Positions 1-8,004 of a stretch of 53,630 nt of DNA are shown here, one piece after another; position 1 is the first letter of the stretch; every line of letters starts with the position of its first letter. A program made the translations under genes and the position numbers. A model generated the notes under the pieces. That model was not told where the DNA came from. It saw only the letters and a list, made by a program, of their open reading frames with translations, and ran no database searches. Source of the stretch: Thermosyntropha lipolytica DSM 11003 (GTDB taxonomy: Bacteria > Bacillota > Syntrophomonadia > Syntrophomonadales > Syntrophomonadaceae); NCBI RefSeq assembly GCF_900129805.1, contig NZ_FQWY01000015.1:1-53630 (forward strand), given 5' to 3'.

Positions 1-49
1 TTTGTTACTTTTTTAGGAATTTATTGCTCTATTTCCTTTATATATTATA

Positions 50-92
50 AATAAAATAAAAACGGCTGCCAACAATGACTTTGTCGACAGCC
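50..92 (-). terminator. Rho-independent terminator of the thiolase gene
   Basis: Read on the minus strand, GGCTGTC (86-92) pairs with GGCAGCC (64-70) with one G-T wobble, giving a 7-bp stem with a 15-nt loop. It is followed by a T-rich run, GTTTTTATTTTATTT. It lies about 50 bases past the thiolase stop codon. Confidence 0.65.
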
Positions 93-94
93 TG

Positions 95-121
95 AGAGGA
101 AGAGATAAGATCTCTTCCTCT
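95..121. repeat. Perfect 12-bp hairpin just after the thiolase stop
   Basis: AGAGGAAGAGAT (95-106) and ATCTCTTCCTCT (110-121) are perfect inverted copies around a 3-base loop. There is no T-run on the minus-strand exit side, so it is probably an mRNA 3'-end stabiliser, or an upstream partner of the terminator at 50-92, rather than a terminator by itself. Confidence 0.7.
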
Positions 122-143
122 AAAATTATGTTTTCAGACTTAA

Positions 144-1433
144 TTATTTAACTCTCTGCCAGATAGCAGCAGCTCCATGTCCGTGTCCGATACACATGGA
201 TTCTACTACATATTCTACATCGGAGAAGTCAGGATCGGCCAGCATTGCGGTAATATCACATGCGATTCTAGCACCGGTACATGCCAGCGGATGTCCGATG
301 GAGATTCCGGAACCCCATACGTTCAGGCGATCTTTCGGCAGATTGAGAGCCTTCTGTACATATACGGACTGGGAAGCAAAGGCTTCGTTGATTTCCCACA
401 GATCGATCTGATCCTGGGTCATGCCAGCTCTCTTCAGCACCTTCGGAATAGCCAGAGCCGGACCAATACCCATGATTTCAGGTTCCAGACCGATTACCGC
501 ATAGGAAACGAGCTTCATCTTAGGTTTCAGGCCGAGTTTCTTTACGCCTTCTTCGGTAGCCAGAACTACGCCCGCAGCAGCGTCATTGATCTGGGAGGAG
601 TTACCAGCAGTTACCGTAGCTTTTTCATCCTGCATGAAAACGGTGGGCATAGCTGCCAAACCTTCTAAAGTAGTGTCAGGACGGGTACCCTGGTCGATAG
701 CTACTACTACTTCTACATCTTCTTCGCCTTTTTCCGCTCTAGCTTTGGCCAGGTGATCGCTGGCTACATAAGCAGCTTCCTTGTTGAAGGGGTTGGGATT
801 TCTTTTAGCGATGCTGGCAGCAGGAACTTTTACCTTAACCGGAATAGTTACACTGCCGACTTTATCTTTTTCCTGAGCTTTAGCAGCCTTCATGTGGGAT
901 TCATAAGCGAACTGGTCCTGTTCTTCACGGGTAATGTTGAAGCGGCGGGCAACGATTTCAGCAGTGTATCCCATGTTGATAGCGCCTAGGTCCATGTATT
1001 TGCCGAGGTCAGGATGGATGTCAGCTCCAGCTCCCATCGGGATATGGGTCATGTGCTGAACTCCACCGGCAAACTGCACATCTCCACCCCAGCCGCACAT
1101 CATGGTAGAAACAGCGTACTGGATGGACTGTAATCCCGAAGCGCAGAAGCGGTCAACCGTACAGCCGGCTACTTCATAAGCACCATCGGAGAGGATCCAT
1201 GCTAAACGACCGATGTTAAGTCCCTGTTCCATGAAAGCGTTGGCACAGGTTGCCCAAACTACGTCGTCGATGATTTCAGCCTGTTTTTTCTTGTCTTCTA
1301 AGCCGCATCTTTTTCTCAGTTCTTTGTAAACGATAGCGGTCAATTCTTCAGCGCGAACATTGATAAACCAGGATTGCTTACCAGCGCGGGCGATAGGAGT
1401 ACGCGCAGCTTCTACTACAAATACTTCCTTCAT
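144..1433 (-). CDS. Thiolase (acetyl-CoA acetyltransferase / 3-ketoacyl-CoA thiolase)
   Basis: This is a 429-residue thiolase, which cleaves 3-ketoacyl-CoA with CoA or runs the reverse condensation. Three active-site blocks are visible: the nucleophile Cys97 in DRFCASG, His381 in GHPLACTGAR, and Cys414 in CIGHGHG. The NEAFA block lies between them. The usual form of the last block is CIGGGQG, so two glycine-rich-loop positions differ. The protein is longer than the roughly 390 residues of short-chain acetyl-CoA acetyltransferases, so the substrate chain length cannot be told. I chose the ATG at 1433 because AAGGGGG sits just upstream and the family pattern starts there (EVFVVEAARTP); an upstream in-frame extension to 1493 looks non-coding. 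It is transcribed alone, divergent from comEA. Its expected role here is the last step of beta-oxidation of butyrate or other fatty acids. Confidence 0.93.
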   Translation of the reverse strand: MKEVFVVEAARTPIARAGKQSWFINVRAEELTAIVYKELRKRCGLEDKKKQAEIIDDVVWATCANAFMEQGLNIGRLAWILSDGAYEVAGCTVDRFCASGLQSIQYAVSTMMCGWGGDVQFAGGVQHMTHIPMGAGADIHPDLGKYMDLGAINMGYTAEIVARRFNITREEQDQFAYESHMKAAKAQEKDKVGSVTIPVKVKVPAASIAKRNPNPFNKEAAYVASDHLAKARAEKGEEDVEVVVAIDQGTRPDTTLEGLAAMPTVFMQDEKATVTAGNSSQINDAAAGVVLATEEGVKKLGLKPKMKLVSYAVIGLEPEIMGIGPALAIPKVLKRAGMTQDQIDLWEINEAFASQSVYVQKALNLPKDRLNVWGSGISIGHPLACTGARIACDITAMLADPDFSDVEYVVESMCIGHGHGAAAIWQRVK

Positions 1434-1476
1434 CAAACAATTCCCCCTTAAGTATAATTTTTTCGGTCTGCACTCA

Positions 1477-1491
1477 GGCTGCCTGGCAGCC
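1477..1491. promoter_or_regulatory. 15-bp palindrome in the thiolase leader
   Basis: GGCTGCC-T-GGCAGCC is a perfect 7+7 inverted repeat, 44 bases upstream of the thiolase start codon. It could be a repressor operator or a leader hairpin. No regulator can be named from the sequence. Confidence 0.45.
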
Positions 1492-1713
1492 AACCACTCT
1501 ACTTACAGTATTCCATAAAAACAATAAATAATCCATAACTTTTTTCTAAAAAAATAAAATTTTAATTTTCTAAATTGTCTAAAGGAGCATTAAAATTTTT
1601 TATTTCCTTTATAAAAATATAATTTTACCAGTAAAGATGCTGGAGGCAAAATTATTTCCACAAATGCAGGAATTTTACATTTTCTGGCGAATATTGCTGA
1701 CGAGGTGATAAGG

Positions 1714-2334
1714 ATGTTTAGCCTGGATAAAAAAACGCTGGCTTTAATGCTTTTTTCTCTCCTGCTGGCTTTTTATGCCGGGGTAAAGTATGCTGGTTTT
1801 ATCCAGAGCGGAAAACCGGCAGCAACCATTTTCCTGGACGGTGGGGAAAGTCTGACTGCCAACGCCGAAAAAGAGGAAGAGGGAAATATGTATATTGAGG
1901 TATATGTAGGCGGGCAGGTGGAAAAGCCGGGGGTATACCGTCTGCCGAAAGGAGCCCGGGTTTATCAGGCGGTGGAGCAGGCAGGAGGGATTACGGATAG
2001 GGCGGATTTAAAATATGTCCCCTTAGCACGCATACTGGAAGATGAAGAGACTATATGGATACCTTCACCAGAAGAAGTGACCGGCTTGGATAGTAGCTAT
2101 GTTTCTACATTTTATACCAGCGGGGGGAATAATGCCGGCAAGGTTAATATAAATACAGCTTCTGCAGAAGAGCTGGCAGCCAAGCTTAATGGCATAGGCC
2201 CTCAGCTGGCAAAGCGCATAGTTGATTACCGTAATCAAAATGGCAAATTTAAGAGTATAGATGAAATCAAAAATGTAAGCGGTATTGGAGAGAAAAGGTT
2301 TGAACAGATAAAAGACCAGATATGTGTACGATGA
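1714..2334 (+). CDS. comEA: Competence protein ComEA, DNA-binding
   Basis: This is a membrane-anchored receptor that binds double-stranded DNA outside the cell and passes it to the ComEC channel. In order, the 206 residues show an N-terminal membrane segment (about residues 10-28), an SLBB-type domain (about 55-115, with VGGQVEKPGVYRLP), and a C-terminal pair of helix-hairpin-helix motifs (about 145-205, with VNINTA, LNGIGPQLAKRI and VSGIGEKRFEQI). I chose the ATG at 1714, placed 6 bases after GAGGTG; a GTG nine bases earlier is in frame but overlaps that ribosome site. Its stop overlaps the start of comEC, so the pair is translationally coupled. No comK, pilin or other late competence gene is present in the window. 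Confidence 0.93.
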   Translation: MFSLDKKTLALMLFSLLLAFYAGVKYAGFIQSGKPAATIFLDGGESLTANAEKEEEGNMYIEVYVGGQVEKPGVYRLPKGARVYQAVEQAGGITDRADLKYVPLARILEDEETIWIPSPEEVTGLDSSYVSTFYTSGGNNAGKVNINTASAEELAAKLNGIGPQLAKRIVDYRNQNGKFKSIDEIKNVSGIGEKRFEQIKDQICVR

Positions 2335-4625
2335 AGGATATAATAAATTTACCTTTATGGGTAAAAATTTTTATAGCTTTTGCTCTAGGCATAATTTTAG
2401 CTTATTACGAGCTTAGTTTTTTAGCCTGTATTTTCACAGGCTTTATATTGCTTTCCTATCTTTTATCATGTAAGTTTAGTCATTACCTGCTCATTCCTGC
2501 TCTTATTTTACTCACCGGATCAATATATTTTGATTTTAATAAAGCCATTTTTCCCCCTTCACTTCCGGCAGAAGTAAATAATTTTGAAATAAAGGGGAAG
2601 GTTGTTTCTTATCCTCGCTATGATGACAGAAAATGCAGTTTTATTTTAAAGACGGAGAGAAAAGAGCCATTTTTGCAAAAAATGCAGGTATTTCTTTATT
2701 TCCCGGCCCGTGTTGAACGAGGAGATGAAATTTTTATAAAAGGTAAGCTGGTTTTACCGGATGAGCCAGGGAATCCCGGCGAATTTAATTATGCGGCCTT
2801 TTTAAAGAAAGAAAAAATCTGCTATATGCTTATAACGGGTGAAGAAAAAAATCTGCAGGTAGTAAAAAAAGCGTGCCTTATTGACTTTTTATTAAATAAA
2901 TGTCGCCAAAAAGCGGAGATTACTATAAAAAATATCCTTCCTGATAAAAAGGCTGGTATCCTTTTAGGTATGCTTCTGGGGAAGAAAGAGGAGATAAGCC
3001 CTGAAGATTACCGGGAATTTCAAAAAAGCGGAATTGTGCATATCTTTGCAGTTTCTGGTTTGCATGTAGGTTTTTTAGCTGCTTTAGTAGGATTTATTTT
3101 GTCTTTATTTAAAGCTTCCCCTTGGAGCAAAATAACTGTTACTTGTGCAGTCCTGCTGGTGTATGGAAGCATTGTAGGCTGGCCAGTTTCTGTTATGCGG
3201 GCAGTTATAATGACCATTCTTGCCGCAGCCGCTTTTTATTTTAAAAGGGAAAATGGACTTATAAACAGCCTGGGTCTGGCAGGGGTTATTATCCTGCTTT
3301 TAGATCCTTATGCCCTCTTTAAAATAGGATTTCAGCTTTCCTTTGCTGCTACTTTTGGCCTTGTTTATATCTATCCTGCTCTGAGAAAGGTTATAAAGGA
3401 GAAAAAATGGTGGATAGATTTAATGTTGATTCCGCTTTGTGCTCAGGTAGCAGTTTTGCCTTTTATAGCTTATTATTTCTATCTTTTTACTCCCGGAGCT
3501 CTTATAACTAATATCCTCACTTCTTATCTGGCCGGGGGAGCGATAATTTTGGGTTTTTTAGGAATAATTACGGGTATAGTTTTTCCTTTTTTAAGCCCTG
3601 TCTTTATTTATCCGGCAGGATTTATGATCGATATAATAACGGCTGTGGTTAAAATAGCAACCTCTTTGCCTTTTGCTTATCTATGGGTTAAAAAACCCGA
3701 TGTTGGATTCATCATCCTTTATTATGCCGGTATTTTGCTGGTATGTTATGCTTTATATCACAAAACTATAAAAGCGGCAGGCACAGGTATTTTAATGATA
3801 ACTGTTTTTCTTTTTTTTCTTTGCCTACCGCCTTCTTTCTATGATCGCGGCTATTTAGAGATAACTTTTATTGATGTAGGCCAGGGAGACAGCATACTTA
3901 TAAAAACCCCGGAGGGAAAATTTATTCTGGTAGATGGTGGCGGAAACAGATGGACAGATGTGGAGGAGAGGAAACTTTTGCCTTATCTACACAGCCGGGG
4001 AATAAACAGGTTTTATATGCTGGTAAACTCCCACCCTGATTATGACCACCTTAAGGGTTTAGAAAGAGTTTTAGAGGAACATAAAAATAAATTTTTATGT
4101 ATACCGGCCAGTTTAGCTGGAGTTTCAGAATATCAATATATAAAATCTGCCGCTTTCAATAAAGGAAGTAAGGTGGTTTATTTGTATGCAGGGCAAAAAA
4201 TTAAGCTGTCAAAAGATTGCTTTATGGAAGTTTTATATCCAGAAAAAGAATATAGAGGGGAAAAATATAATGATAATTCTTTAGTATTATATATGAAATA
4301 TCGTGATTTTGCTGTACTGCTCACAGGAGATATTGAACAAGAAGGGATAAAAAATTTGCTGAACAAAGGATATGTGAAAGAGGCAAAGGTAGTAAAAGTT
4401 CCCCATCATGGCAGTAGAGGCTCGTTATATCCGGAATTTTATGATAAAGTTAATCCCCATCTGGCGGTTATATCAGTTGGTAAGAATAATTTTGGTCATC
4501 CCCACCCGGAAGTTTTAGATTTATTAGGGGCTAAAGGGATAAGGGTTTTGCGCACTGACCAGAATGGAGCCATTACCTTTTTGAGTAATGGCTCCGAGAT
4601 AAGAATAAAGACTTTTAAACCTTAA
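2331..4625 (+). CDS. comEC: DNA internalization channel ComEC/Rec2
   Basis: This inner-membrane protein translocates single-stranded DNA during natural transformation. It is about 764 residues, normal for full-length ComEC. It has an N-terminal soluble OB-like part (about residues 65-180), the Competence membrane domain with many hydrophobic helices (about 210-490, including FAVSGLHVGF), and a C-terminal metallo-beta-lactamase-like domain (about 510-760). That domain carries FIDVGQGDSILI, NSHPDYDHLKG, VPHHGSRGS and GHPHPEV, the metal-site motifs. The start overlaps the comEA stop as ATGA at 2331-2334; an in-frame ATG at 2322 is possible too, and neither has a strong ribosome site, consistent with coupling. 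A strong hairpin lies in its last codons (4566-4595). Confidence 0.93.
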   Translation: MKDIINLPLWVKIFIAFALGIILAYYELSFLACIFTGFILLSYLLSCKFSHYLLIPALILLTGSIYFDFNKAIFPPSLPAEVNNFEIKGKVVSYPRYDDRKCSFILKTERKEPFLQKMQVFLYFPARVERGDEIFIKGKLVLPDEPGNPGEFNYAAFLKKEKICYMLITGEEKNLQVVKKACLIDFLLNKCRQKAEITIKNILPDKKAGILLGMLLGKKEEISPEDYREFQKSGIVHIFAVSGLHVGFLAALVGFILSLFKASPWSKITVTCAVLLVYGSIVGWPVSVMRAVIMTILAAAAFYFKRENGLINSLGLAGVIILLLDPYALFKIGFQLSFAATFGLVYIYPALRKVIKEKKWWIDLMLIPLCAQVAVLPFIAYYFYLFTPGALITNILTSYLAGGAIILGFLGIITGIVFPFLSPVFIYPAGFMIDIITAVVKIATSLPFAYLWVKKPDVGFIILYYAGILLVCYALYHKTIKAAGTGILMITVFLFFLCLPPSFYDRGYLEITFIDVGQGDSILIKTPEGKFILVDGGGNRWTDVEERKLLPYLHSRGINRFYMLVNSHPDYDHLKGLERVLEEHKNKFLCIPASLAGVSEYQYIKSAAFNKGSKVVYLYAGQKIKLSKDCFMEVLYPEKEYRGEKYNDNSLVLYMKYRDFAVLLTGDIEQEGIKNLLNKGYVKEAKVVKVPHHGSRGSLYPEFYDKVNPHLAVISVGKNNFGHPHPEVLDLLGAKGIRVLRTDQNGAITFLSNGSEIRIKTFKP
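4566..4595. repeat. 11-bp perfect hairpin inside the comEC 3' end
   Basis: GGAGCCATTAC (4566-4576) and GTAATGGCTCC (4585-4595) are perfect inverted copies with an 8-base loop. They lie about ten codons before the comEC stop and 36 bases from the convergent permease gene end. There is no T-run on either side, so classical termination is not supported. It may protect 3' ends or separate convergent transcripts. Confidence 0.55.
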
Positions 4626-4630
4626 TTTAA

Positions 4631-5953
4631 TTAGGCCAGCCGCATTGCAAAGTTGATGATAAAAGCCACAGCAATCAGATAAACCAGCCAGTGCACTTCT
4701 TTGGCCTTTCCACTTATAGTTTTCACTACAGCATAGGAAATAAATCCAAAGGCTATGCCCTGGGCAATGCTGTAAGTAAGCGGCATAACAATTATAGTAA
4801 GGAAAGCAGGCAAAGCATCAGTAAAATCACTGAAATCTATATCTTTAATGCCCTGTATCATGAGTGCTCCAATTATTATAAGAGCTGGAGCTGTAGCATA
4901 AGCTGGAACCAGACCTACTAAAGGAGCAAAGAAGATTGCTAATGCAAAAAGTAAACCTACTACTATAGCGGTAAGACCGGTTCTTCCTCCTTCAGTTATA
5001 CCGGCTGCGTTTTCCACATAAGTAGTTACCGTACAGGTACCTACTACTGAACTCCACATGGTACCTATGGATTGAGCCAGAAGGAAACGGTTAAGGTTGG
5101 GTATTTCACCGTTTTCGTCAATCAGATTGGCCCGCCGGCTGAGCCCGATCAAGGTACCGATGTTGTCAAACATTTCTACAATAGTAAAACTAAAAACTAT
5201 AGAGAATAAACCATATCTGATAGCAGCACCCAGATCAAGCTTACCAAAAGTCGAGCTGATATCAGGTGGGGTAAAACTTATTACATCACTTATAGCTGTG
5301 GGACGGTCAAATATTCCCAAAATCATACCCACGATAGTAGTAGCTAAAATAGAGATCAGAAGCCCACCCTTTACCTGACGTGCCATCAGGGCACCTGCCA
5401 GAAACACCCCTAAAATGCTTAAAATAACCGGAGGACTGGTGACATCACCTATTCCTACCAGTGTATTAGGATTATCTACTACTACACCTGCTGCTCTTAA
5501 ACCTATGAATGCTATAAATAATCCTACCCCTACACTCATGGAAATTTTAAGCACTTCCGGGATAGATTTAACTATATACTGCAAAGCTCCGGTTACGGTA
5601 AGAATAAAAAAGAAGACACCGGAGAAAAATACGGCACCTAAAGCGGTTTGCCAGGGAAGCCCCATCCCCAAAACTACCGTATAGGTAAAGAAGGCCTGAA
5701 GGCCAAGTCCAGGAGCAGCTGCCATAGGCATATTAGCCAGCAATCCTACCAGCAGGGTAGTACCAACTGTTGCCAGTACCGTAGCCGTAATAGCTGCTTC
5801 TTTAGGTATGCCTGCTTCGCTCAATACATTTGGATTTACGAAAAGGATATAAGCTAGAGTTACAAAGGTGGTGAAGCCTGCAAGTACCTCTGTGCGCAGG
5901 TCAGTCCCCCGCTCACTCATCTTGAAAAATTTATCTAACATACTAGACTCCAA
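4631..5953 (-). CDS. Purine (adenine/guanine/hypoxanthine) permease, AzgA-like NCS2 family
   Basis: This is a proton-coupled nucleobase importer of about 440 residues with 12-14 hydrophobic segments. The N-terminus (KFFKMSERGTDLRTEVLAG) and the segments VTLAYILFVNP and MAAAPGLGLQAFF match the AzgA/PbuG branch rather than the UraA branch. The start is probably the TTG at 5953: AGGAGGT is 7-8 bases upstream. An ATG four codons later has a weaker GGAG. The gene has its own consensus sigma-54 promoter at 6026-6041, about 70 bases upstream, and no purine riboswitch. Which purine is carried cannot be told. It ends 5 bases from the convergent comEC stop. Confidence 0.9.
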   Translation of the reverse strand: MESSMLDKFFKMSERGTDLRTEVLAGFTTFVTLAYILFVNPNVLSEAGIPKEAAITATVLATVGTTLLVGLLANMPMAAAPGLGLQAFFTYTVVLGMGLPWQTALGAVFFSGVFFFILTVTGALQYIVKSIPEVLKISMSVGVGLFIAFIGLRAAGVVVDNPNTLVGIGDVTSPPVILSILGVFLAGALMARQVKGGLLISILATTIVGMILGIFDRPTAISDVISFTPPDISSTFGKLDLGAAIRYGLFSIVFSFTIVEMFDNIGTLIGLSRRANLIDENGEIPNLNRFLLAQSIGTMWSSVVGTCTVTTYVENAAGITEGGRTGLTAIVVGLLFALAIFFAPLVGLVPAYATAPALIIIGALMIQGIKDIDFSDFTDALPAFLTIIVMPLTYSIAQGIAFGFISYAVVKTISGKAKEVHWLVYLIAVAFIINFAMRLA

Positions 5954-6025
5954 GCTTAAGACCTCCTATTTTTTGATTTTTTGCTATATTTTTTATGGTC
6001 TTGCGCAAGCCCATTTGTTTTTACT

Positions 6026-6041
6026 AGCAATAAGTGTGCCA
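6026..6041 (-). promoter_or_regulatory. Sigma-54 (-24/-12) promoter of the purine permease
   Basis: Read on the minus strand the site is TGGCACACTTATTGCT, a full match to TGGCAYRNNNNTTGCW with GG and GC twelve bases apart. Transcription should start near 6015, giving a leader of about 60 bases before the TTG start at 5953. Sigma-54 promoters need an activator bound upstream; the gap at 6042-6360 has room for such sites. Confidence 0.8.
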
Positions 6042-6360
6042 ACTTTCCCGAGCACCAAAAAAAGAGGAAAAACTTATAATTTTACCGGTATAAAGGGCGA
6101 ATATTTTTCCGGCAGGGAAAAAAATTCAAAAATGATAATAATATGCTTTTCCGCTTCATAAATTAGAGCGAGAGAGGCGATGGAGAAAAATGGGATTTGG
6201 CTGGCTTTTTCCGTTTCTGAATTTACAGCAGGAGTTTTGGCGCTTTTTTTTTCTGGAAATTGTGGCGGGATATGCAAAAAGGGCGCAAAAAAGGTGTGAT
6301 TATTTTTTGCAGGTGGAATTATATGTTAAAAAGGCTTGGGGCATGGCTAAAGTATAAATA
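6042..6360. other. Gene-free stretch upstream of the permease promoter
   Basis: No credible gene is seen between the FAD-dehydrogenase terminator and the sigma-54 promoter. The stretch is A/T-rich with long A or T runs. It holds an inverted pair TGCAAAAA (6273-6280) / TTTTTGCA (6304-6311), a nearby direct copy GCGCAAAAAAGG, and a small palindrome TACCGGTA (6083-6090). These are candidate activator sites only. Reading frames present here lack ribosome sites and recognisable protein sequence. Confidence 0.4.
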
Positions 6361-6389
6361 AATAAGAGAGCAGGTTTTTACTCCTGCTC
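6360..6389 (-). terminator. Terminator of the FAD-dependent dehydrogenase gene
   Basis: On the minus strand GAGCAGG and CCTGCTC (6383-6389 and 6368-6374) form a 7-bp stem followed by TCTTATTTATTT. It starts 10 bases past the stop codon. Confidence 0.8.
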
Positions 6390-6399
6390 CCGCTTAATT

Positions 6400-7773
6400 T
6401 TATTTGGAAAGTATAGCCCTGGCTGCTACCACTCCGGATACACTGGCTTGAATTAGGCCGCGGGTTACCCCGGCTCCATCCCCAACAGCCCAGATGCCTG
6501 GTATAGGTGTTTCCAGGTTGTTGTTAAGCTGAGGACGGGCCGAATAAAATTTAGCTTCGATACCGTAAAGCAAGGTGTGATCAGAAGCAATACCAGGCAT
6601 AGCTTTGTCTAACGCTTCCAGACATTCGATAATACCTACCATGTAGCGGTGAGGAAGGACTAAAGAAAGATCACCGGGTACCGCTCCTTTTAAGGTTGGT
6701 TCTACCATACCTTTTTCGATACGGGAAGGGGTAGAACGCCGACCACGTTTTAAGTCGCCGTAGCGCTGTATAATTATGCTGCCACTTAGCATATTGGCCA
6801 GACTAGCGATACATCTTCCGTATAATATAGGTTTATCAAAAGGTTCTGTAAATTCCTGGCTTAAAAGCAGGGCAAAATTGGTGTTGCTGCTCTTGCTGCC
6901 TGCATAGGCATGGCCGTTTACGGTAATTATGCCATTGGTATTTTCCATTACTACATGCCCGTTAGGGTTTACGCAAAAGGTGCGCACTGTATCATCAAAG
7001 GTGCGGGAATTGTATATTATTTTAGGTTCCCAGATATTATCGGTAAACTCCTGCATGGTTACAGCCGGAACTTCTACTCTAACTCCCAGGTCGACCTGGT
7101 TGTTGCTTAAGTTTATGCCCAATTTTTTAGCCTGTTCCGAAAACCAATGGGCTCCATCGCGGCCGGGAGCTAAAATCAAATAGGGAGCTGTAAAAATCCC
7201 TTTTTCCGTTTTAACCCGTTTCCGGCCTGCTCCTTCTACTTCTATATCCGTAACCAGGGTGTCGGTTTTTATTTCCACTTTTTCTTGCAGGAAAAGGTAC
7301 ATATTTTGGAGCACAGTCAGGGTATTTTCCGTTCCCATATGCCTTATCTGGGCCGGGATCAAACGCAGGCCGGCCCGGGCAATTCTTAATTCCAGATCTT
7401 TGACCTTGTCGTTATCCTGGCCGAATATGCGGTCAGGAGCCCCAAATTTTACATATATGCTATCTACATAATTTATTAACTTTTCCAGGTTGGATTTACC
7501 TATATAATTGGCCAGCCAGCCTCCGAATTCCGTAGTAAGGGTTAATTTGCCGTCAGAAAAAGCCCCTGCTCCCCCCCAGCCGCTCATTATGGAACAAGGT
7601 TTGCAGTTCATACAGCTTTCTGCTTGCGTACCTATAAGGCATTTGCGGTTTTCCACCTTTTTTCCTTTTTCTAACATCAGCACCTGCAGATTGCTGTGCC
7701 GGCTTAGTTCCATAGCGGCAAAAATTCCTGCCGGACCTGCACCGATGATTATTACATCATAGTCTGTTTTCAT
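6400..7773 (-). CDS. NAD(P)/FAD-dependent dehydrogenase (COG2509-type), function unknown
   Basis: This is a 457-residue flavoprotein. The N-terminus has the FAD-binding dinucleotide fold (VIIIGAGPAGIFAA, residues 8-21), followed by a cysteine-containing stretch ESCMNCKPC (about 53-61) and the conserved SGWGGAGAFSDGKL. The C-terminus has the second FAD motif, IWAVGDGAGVTRGL. This pattern marks the family usually annotated as uncharacterised FAD-dependent dehydrogenase; no substrate is established. The ATG at 7773 is preceded by AGGAGGGG at good spacing. The gene has its own terminator and seems to be a single-gene unit, upstream of but separate from the sigma-54 permease gene. Confidence 0.9.
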   Translation of the reverse strand: MKTDYDVIIIGAGPAGIFAAMELSRHSNLQVLMLEKGKKVENRKCLIGTQAESCMNCKPCSIMSGWGGAGAFSDGKLTLTTEFGGWLANYIGKSNLEKLINYVDSIYVKFGAPDRIFGQDNDKVKDLELRIARAGLRLIPAQIRHMGTENTLTVLQNMYLFLQEKVEIKTDTLVTDIEVEGAGRKRVKTEKGIFTAPYLILAPGRDGAHWFSEQAKKLGINLSNNQVDLGVRVEVPAVTMQEFTDNIWEPKIIYNSRTFDDTVRTFCVNPNGHVVMENTNGIITVNGHAYAGSKSSNTNFALLLSQEFTEPFDKPILYGRCIASLANMLSGSIIIQRYGDLKRGRRSTPSRIEKGMVEPTLKGAVPGDLSLVLPHRYMVGIIECLEALDKAMPGIASDHTLLYGIEAKFYSARPQLNNNLETPIPGIWAVGDGAGVTRGLIQASVSGVVAARAILSK

Positions 7774-7884
7774 CTTTATCCCCTCCTGATGTTATAAAAT
7801 AAACTTTTCTGACGGCTTTTTTAGGCTCTACCGTAAATTTATCATTTTTCTTATGATTAGGCTACAAGCAGGAAAGCCTTTAAT

Positions 7885-7913
7885 TAATAAATACAGGGCG
7901 AATTTGCTATAAT
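7885..7913 (+). promoter_or_regulatory. Likely sigma-A promoter of holA (extended -10)
   Basis: TGCTATAAT, an extended -10 element, has its TATAAT at 7908-7913. The -35 region (7885-7890) is poor. Position and spacing to the holA start at 8005 are reasonable. Confidence 0.5.
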
Positions 7914-8004
7914 TAATACATAGTTCAGGGGAACATTTAATATGCTATTTTCAACCCTTGATAATACAGGAAATTAATAATAATGTTTCTAGGGGAGTAT
8001 TTTT

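Noticed and set aside
1477-1494. Sigma-54 promoter upstream of the thiolase gene
   Set aside because: GG and GC spacing can be matched on the minus strand, but TTGCW is replaced by CAGCC; the pattern comes from the GGCTGCC/GGCAGCC palindrome.
5954-6060. Purine riboswitch in the permease leader
   Set aside because: The conserved loop sequences of the purine aptamer are not found on either strand; the sigma-54 promoter leaves only about 60 bases of leader.
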